NCBI RefSeq assembly: GCF_030272615.1
Contig: NC_081414.1
Location: 658,576,292 to 658,640,291 of the forward strand
Source of the DNA: Cryptomeria japonica
Lineage: Eukaryota > Streptophyta > Pinopsida > Cupressales > Cupressaceae
Direction of reading: 5' to 3'
DNA: 64,000 bases
The position numbers were made by a program, and so were the translations under genes. Position 1 is the first letter of the stretch. Each line of letters opens with the position of its first letter. Shown here in pieces: positions 60,370 to 64,000 of this stretch. Under the pieces are notes generated by a model. It saw nothing but the letters and a program-made list of their open reading frames with translations. It was not told the origin of the DNA and did not search any database.

Positions 60370-61547
60370 CTTTTTGCCGAACTCGCCATCGCTGCTGCTT
60401 CCCTCAGAAGAGTCATCATCCTCAGACGAGCTATCCTTCTTCTTTTTCTTCTTGGATGTCTTGGTCTCGCTCTATTAAATGCATCTTCGTACAAGGTTGG
60501 TGGAACAATTTTCATCTTCTTCCAAGTGGAGTGTTTCAGTCCCTCCACGAACCATCTCTTTTTCAACCCATCCATTGGTTGACTCTCCATTTTCCCCAAC
60601 AGTTCCTTGAGTCGCCGACTATAGGCTCGGATGATCTCGTTCTTGTTCTGCTTTGTGCCATAGATTTCGGCTACTATTTCATTGTCGTCTCTGAGGAGGC
60701 GGAACTCTATCCCGAACTCCTTCTTCAGGTCGGGCCTTGTGCTAACTTTGGTCTTATCCATATCTAAGTACCAGTCGATGGCCACTCCCCTTAAGATTGC
60801 TGGAAATTGTGTTACCCATTCGTCCTGGTCGGTAACACCGTTCGTTGACCATATGGTTTCGCAAGTGCGGCAATGGTAGACGGGATCTTCCTTCCCGTCG
60901 CCGTTGAACTTCGGCAACTTCTTCTTACTTGCCATCCCACCGCTGGGTCTCGCTCCTCTGGTGCCTTGTGTGCTTGTACCTGGTGATCCTCCACCTCCGC
61001 TTCCTGCACCTGACCCTCCACTCGTGGGTCCTCTGGAGAAGGTTGTTGACCCCGAACCGAACAAATTGCCTCTCGTATGGTACCCTTGTGCTCCCTCGGC
61101 ACCGTCGGCCATACCGTCACCTTCGGTCCTCTCCCTCCGGTTGTCCTCCAAAATGGACAAGTTTTTTAGTAGGTCTCTGGTAGCGTCGATCAGGTTTAGA
61201 CTTCGCCTTGTTTGTTCCACCAACTCTTTGCGACTTCTTACCCTACGGTGGTATTCTGGCGAACTGTAGAGTTCTCCTTCAGCACCCTCCGTGACTCCTA
61301 GGTTCCCTTCGGGCAACCCTATGACAGTGTAGAGGGTGTAATTCTCTCCGTCTATCTCTGCCTCCGCAACCTCCATGACACCTCCTGGGTTCCCTTCGAG
61401 CAACCCCTCGGCCGATCGTCCCTCAGCAAGCTACCTTAGCCTACGCCTTTGTTCTATTTGCTGTTTGAGAATCAACCCTCTTTGTGCCACTTCCCATTCG
61501 TCACTTTGTATCTTTTTATTTTTATTCTTATTTAGTATATTTGGCAT
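60342..61547 (-). pseudogene. Gypsy gag, N-terminal and retrotran_gag part
   Basis: The true start seems to be ATG at 61547 (MPNILNKNKNKK, then DEWEVAQRGLILKQQIEQ). A TAG at 61431-61433 (Gln expected) splits it from the open part 61403-60342. The latter has a Gly/Ser-rich linker, KKKLPKFNGDGKEDPVYHCR, DEWVTQFPAILRGVAIDWYL, and the retrotran_gag helix pattern ending LKELLGKMESQPMDGL. A frameshift near 60470 leads into the knuckle frame. Confidence 0.85.
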
Positions 61548-61809
61548 AAATCACTTCCGTACATAGCAAGCACACACCATGTACACAAAAAAAACTTTTT
61601 AAATTATTTTCCCTTTCGGCCACAATTTATCTCAACATTGTGCCGGGATTATTACAGGGTTCAATTTCCCCTTCGCCTCTTGCAATCACGCTCTGCGTCC
61701 CACGACGATTGTTCCGTTTGCGCGGCGTCGGCCTCTGGGTTAATCTCACCGACGGGTAGGCCCATCGTGTTTGTATGCCATCCACTCCTTCCTTTCTTGA
61801 GTATGTCTA

Positions 61810-61822
61810 GGCAACGGCGCCA
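61810..61822 (-). other. Gypsy primer binding site (tRNA-Asp type)
   Basis: Minus-strand TGGCGCCGTTGCC, two bases inside the 5' LTR, complementary to the 3' end of tRNA-Asp. Confidence 0.88.
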
Positions 61823-61824
61823 AA

Positions 61825-62143
61825 TGTTTCCCACATATGGGTAAACGATTAAATGCAGAAAGTAAATGCACAAAACATAATGGAAATATATTAAATAACC
61901 AGTCTCTGTATTAATTCAACAGTCCATGTACATCAAGTGCTTATAACATTACATCAGACATGACTATCATGATGATACTAAGAAGGAACGGTATGCAATA
62001 TATAATACCCGAAGGGGTGCGACCAACTATCGCGTCCAACTGCCCTTCGGGACGACTAACTAACTGACCGCCGTAACTCATTATTACCGAAGACAACATA
62101 AACATAATATGACAACATAACATAATGATTATTCCCGGCAACA
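61825..62143 (-). repeat. Gypsy 5' LTR
   Basis: 319 bp, minus-strand TGTTGCCGGGAAT...GGGAAACA. Intact reference for the interrupted 3' LTR. Confidence 0.92.
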
Positions 62144-62148
62144 ATCTT

Positions 62149-62976
62149 CCGCTGGTAAAATTATTATGAAGCTGTGGAAATAAGAGGCATCTTATTAGGC
62201 TATTCATTTCCAAAGTTTGGAATATTTGTTTTGATATTGCCGTGAATTAAAGAGCTGAGAATATAATTTTTAGCATACAAATTCATATCTGCTATAAATG
62301 TTCAAAGGAGCTGACTCCATTAAGGTCTTCATATATGCCATGATATTAAGCGCAGGAGTTGAATGAATTTAAGCATTTCATTAATGGGGGTTATAAAAAT
62401 CAATATGTGCAGCTATTATCATTTGCCGCTCCATTATTTTGGTGGCAGAATATTACAAGTTGCAGAGCTTGAGTTCTGGGGGTACAAAGGCATTCTGCAG
62501 GCCATGGATTTCAAGAGGAAAGTACTCAAGCTGTTCTGTGCAGGATTCCTTTAATTCTAGAACTTGGCAGAAGCTTGCAATTGCAGGGACCTGCATGGGG
62601 CAGTATCCATTGGCAGAAGACTTTTTGTGCATTCATCATAACACCAGCTAGGCATATTTTCACTTGTGAGTAATCCTATTATATTAATGTCAGTGCATTA
62701 TTAACGCTACACATTAATATAATTTTATATTGATTCTCTCTGTCGTGTATTATTCCTGTGCATGAATATTGCTGTCAATAAAGGCCATTTCAAATTGTTC
62801 TTTGAGGCATTTTGATTATTCAGTTACCAAATATATTTTTATTATCTTATGCTTCATAGTTCATTGCAAAATTTGGAATTGAATGCACCAAACAAAATAT
62901 ATCAGATAGTTGCACATCAATATTGAAAGCTTGTTTATGTTAAGAAAATTATAGTTCTAGATTTGGTGATCTTTCA
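62149..62976 (+). repeat. Probable LTR 3' part of a plus-strand Copia-type element
   Basis: The sequence ends TCTTTCA two bases before a PBS, so it should be the right end of a 5' LTR. It contains CAATAAAGG at 62776 (poly(A)-type). The left end was not found; the Gypsy element may have inserted in it, so the LTR could continue left of 55820. Confidence 0.5.
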
Positions 62977-62977
62977 A

Positions 62978-62990
62978 TGGTATCAGAGCC
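62978..62990 (+). other. Primer binding site (initiator tRNA-Met)
   Basis: TGGTATCAGAGCC, the same primer class as the Copia and TRIM at 19-26 kb, but on the plus strand. Confidence 0.85.
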
Positions 62991-63033
62991 AAAATTCCGT
63001 CAGCCTGTGGGATGCTAAGAATGATTACAAAAA

Positions 63034-63855
63034 TGGAAGAGAGGGAAAATGAAATTGCAGCCTCAACAATTGCTGGATGGTATAACAGATACCAAAAGTT
63101 TAATAACCTACTAACTTTTCAGGAATACCTTAAGTCTGACTGGTAATACCATACCCGTGAATGAGGAGATTATCAAAATTTTCGATAAATACTCGAGTGA
63201 ACTTGAAAATGTCAAGGCTACTGAATCTTTTGATAGCTACTACGTAAGAAAAAGGAAAGAGGAATTGGATCCTGAATCAGGATCTCAATCAGAGTTGAAA
63301 GAAGATCAAATTGTGCCTAGTCAAGAGGGAGTTGATGCTTGTGGATAAACTGAAATGAATGAGAAAAGTAAAGAGCTGAAGCTAACAGAAAACTCAGAAG
63401 TTACCATTGAAGAAAGAATAGAAAAGAAAGCGGAATCAATTGCTTGTGATCTGCAGCTTACAAATGATCATGGAAAAGACAACCATCAGCCATATAAGGA
63501 TATGATCAAGCAAAAATCAACTATTGCACCTCAAAGTGGAGAATACACAAGTCCTCATGGCGACCTCAAGGTTGAAGAAAATGCTTTCTCGGAATTGGCC
63601 AAACCAGCATTGACCGAACAGCTAGGTAGAAGTATGAATCCTACTAATGTTCCATTGCTCAAACCAACTCTACATCTTATTGACAAGGAATCAAATAGTA
63701 ATGATATTCATACATATGAAAGCAATACAATAATTTGGTCATTCAGTGAAATTGATTTTCGTTGCTTCATACTCATGATTACATTGGAGAAATACGTGTC
63801 AAGATCATATGAGGTATGTTGTCTTAGAGGGCCGAGGCCTGATTGTGGAGACTAA
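63034..63855 (+). pseudogene. First ORF of the plus-strand element, unknown protein
   Basis: 63034-63144 encodes EERENEIAASTIAGWYNR. From 63157 a frame with one TAA (63346-63348) encodes NEEIIKIFDKYSSELENVKA, then ESGSQSELKEDQIVPSQEG, EVTIEERIEKKAESIACDLQ and SFSEIDFRCFILMITLEKY, with TAA/TAG free ends near 63855. Very hydrophilic, Glu/Lys/Ser-rich; no gag or knuckle motif recognised. It sits where gag should start, so it may be a captured host sequence or an unfamiliar leader ORF. Continues beyond the window. Confidence 0.45.
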
Positions 63856-64000
63856 GAGTTAACTAAAAAGAAGGTCCTTCAATTTGATAATGTTTGGTTT
63901 GTCATAGATACTTCACCATGGAGTCGGTTGGAGGCAAATAACATAGCAGCTAAGGAGGTGTAGCTAGGAGAGTGTGTGACTTTCAGCTGGAGACCTCTCA

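Larger units (their letters stand above)
55825..62143 (-). mobile_element. Non-autonomous Gypsy-type element (gag-protease only) with nested solo LTR
   Basis: LTRs at 55825-56845 (interrupted by a 697-bp insert) and 61825-62143. Removing the insert plus its 5-bp duplication leaves 319 bp, exactly the length of the intact LTR. Target duplication ATCTT is perfect (55820-55824 and 62144-62148). PBS TGGCGCCGTTGCC (61810-61822, minus) matches tRNA-Asp, usual for Tat/Athila-type Gypsy. Gag and protease are present, but reverse transcriptase, RNase H and integrase are absent. By eye the LTRs differ at about 11 positions. It would have needed a helper element. Confidence 0.93.

Noticed and set aside
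59782-60582. 266-codon plus-strand ORF
   Set aside because: Exact shadow of the Gypsy gag zinc-knuckle region on the minus strand.
60342-61403. Gypsy gag start at 61403
   Set aside because: That codon is TTG. The frame continues upstream through one TAG to an ATG at 61547 with protein-like sequence.
46414-64000. Remaining exons of the proteasome beta-2 gene
   Set aside because: Scanned for the GIFNDLGSGSNVD block and nearby motifs on the plus strand without finding them; reading was by eye, so a short exon could have been missed.

Overview
This is plant nuclear DNA, probably from a large, repeat-bloated genome such as a gymnosperm. The evidence is spliceosomal introns (one of 18.4 kb, another longer than 17.5 kb), AT-rich intergenic sequence, plant Copia, Gypsy, LINE and hAT remnants, a TRIM element, and two host genes of plant type. 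The species cannot be fixed from sequence alone.

Layout. 1-6660: minus-strand LINE (L1-like), cut by the window edge. 8596-28278: a five-exon minus-strand host gene for a 164-residue protein, predicted plastid-targeted and membrane-anchored. Its second intron (9340-27710) holds a complete but decayed 7.0 kb Copia element (19153-26164, TSD AAATT). Inside the Copia leader sits a 334-bp TRIM (25016-25349), and each of its 135-bp LTRs carries a tRNA-like Pol III promoter unit. 28279-44618: intergenic DNA with tandem repeats, three RNase H-bearing LINE-type remnants, and a long broken minus-strand reading frame of unknown family (37420-40733). Upstream of that frame lies an array of about ten dispersed hairpins (40911-42140). 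44619-46413: the first five exons (186 residues) of the 20S proteasome beta-2 (beta type-7) gene on the plus strand. The remaining exons are not in the window, so 46414-64000 appears to be one intron.

That last intron holds nested insertions: a hAT transposase remnant (48700-49402), a 117-bp tandem array (49605-49960), a Copia integrase fragment (50340-51490), a plus-strand LTR-like promoter (about 51500-52300), LINE remnants (52670-54960), a 6.3 kb Gypsy element with gag-protease but no polymerase (55825-62143, TSD ATCTT), a 697-bp solo LTR inside one of its LTRs (56103-56799, TSD ATAAA), and the start of a plus-strand LTR element (PBS at 62978-62990).

Two host genes look intact where visible. 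All long element ORFs are broken, mostly by TAG stops where glutamine (CAG) is expected, with some TGA at arginine (CGA) positions. That is the signature of cytosine deamination at methylated CHG and CG sites. The most novel items are the tRNA-bearing TRIM, the hairpin array, and the long unknown ORF family next to it.
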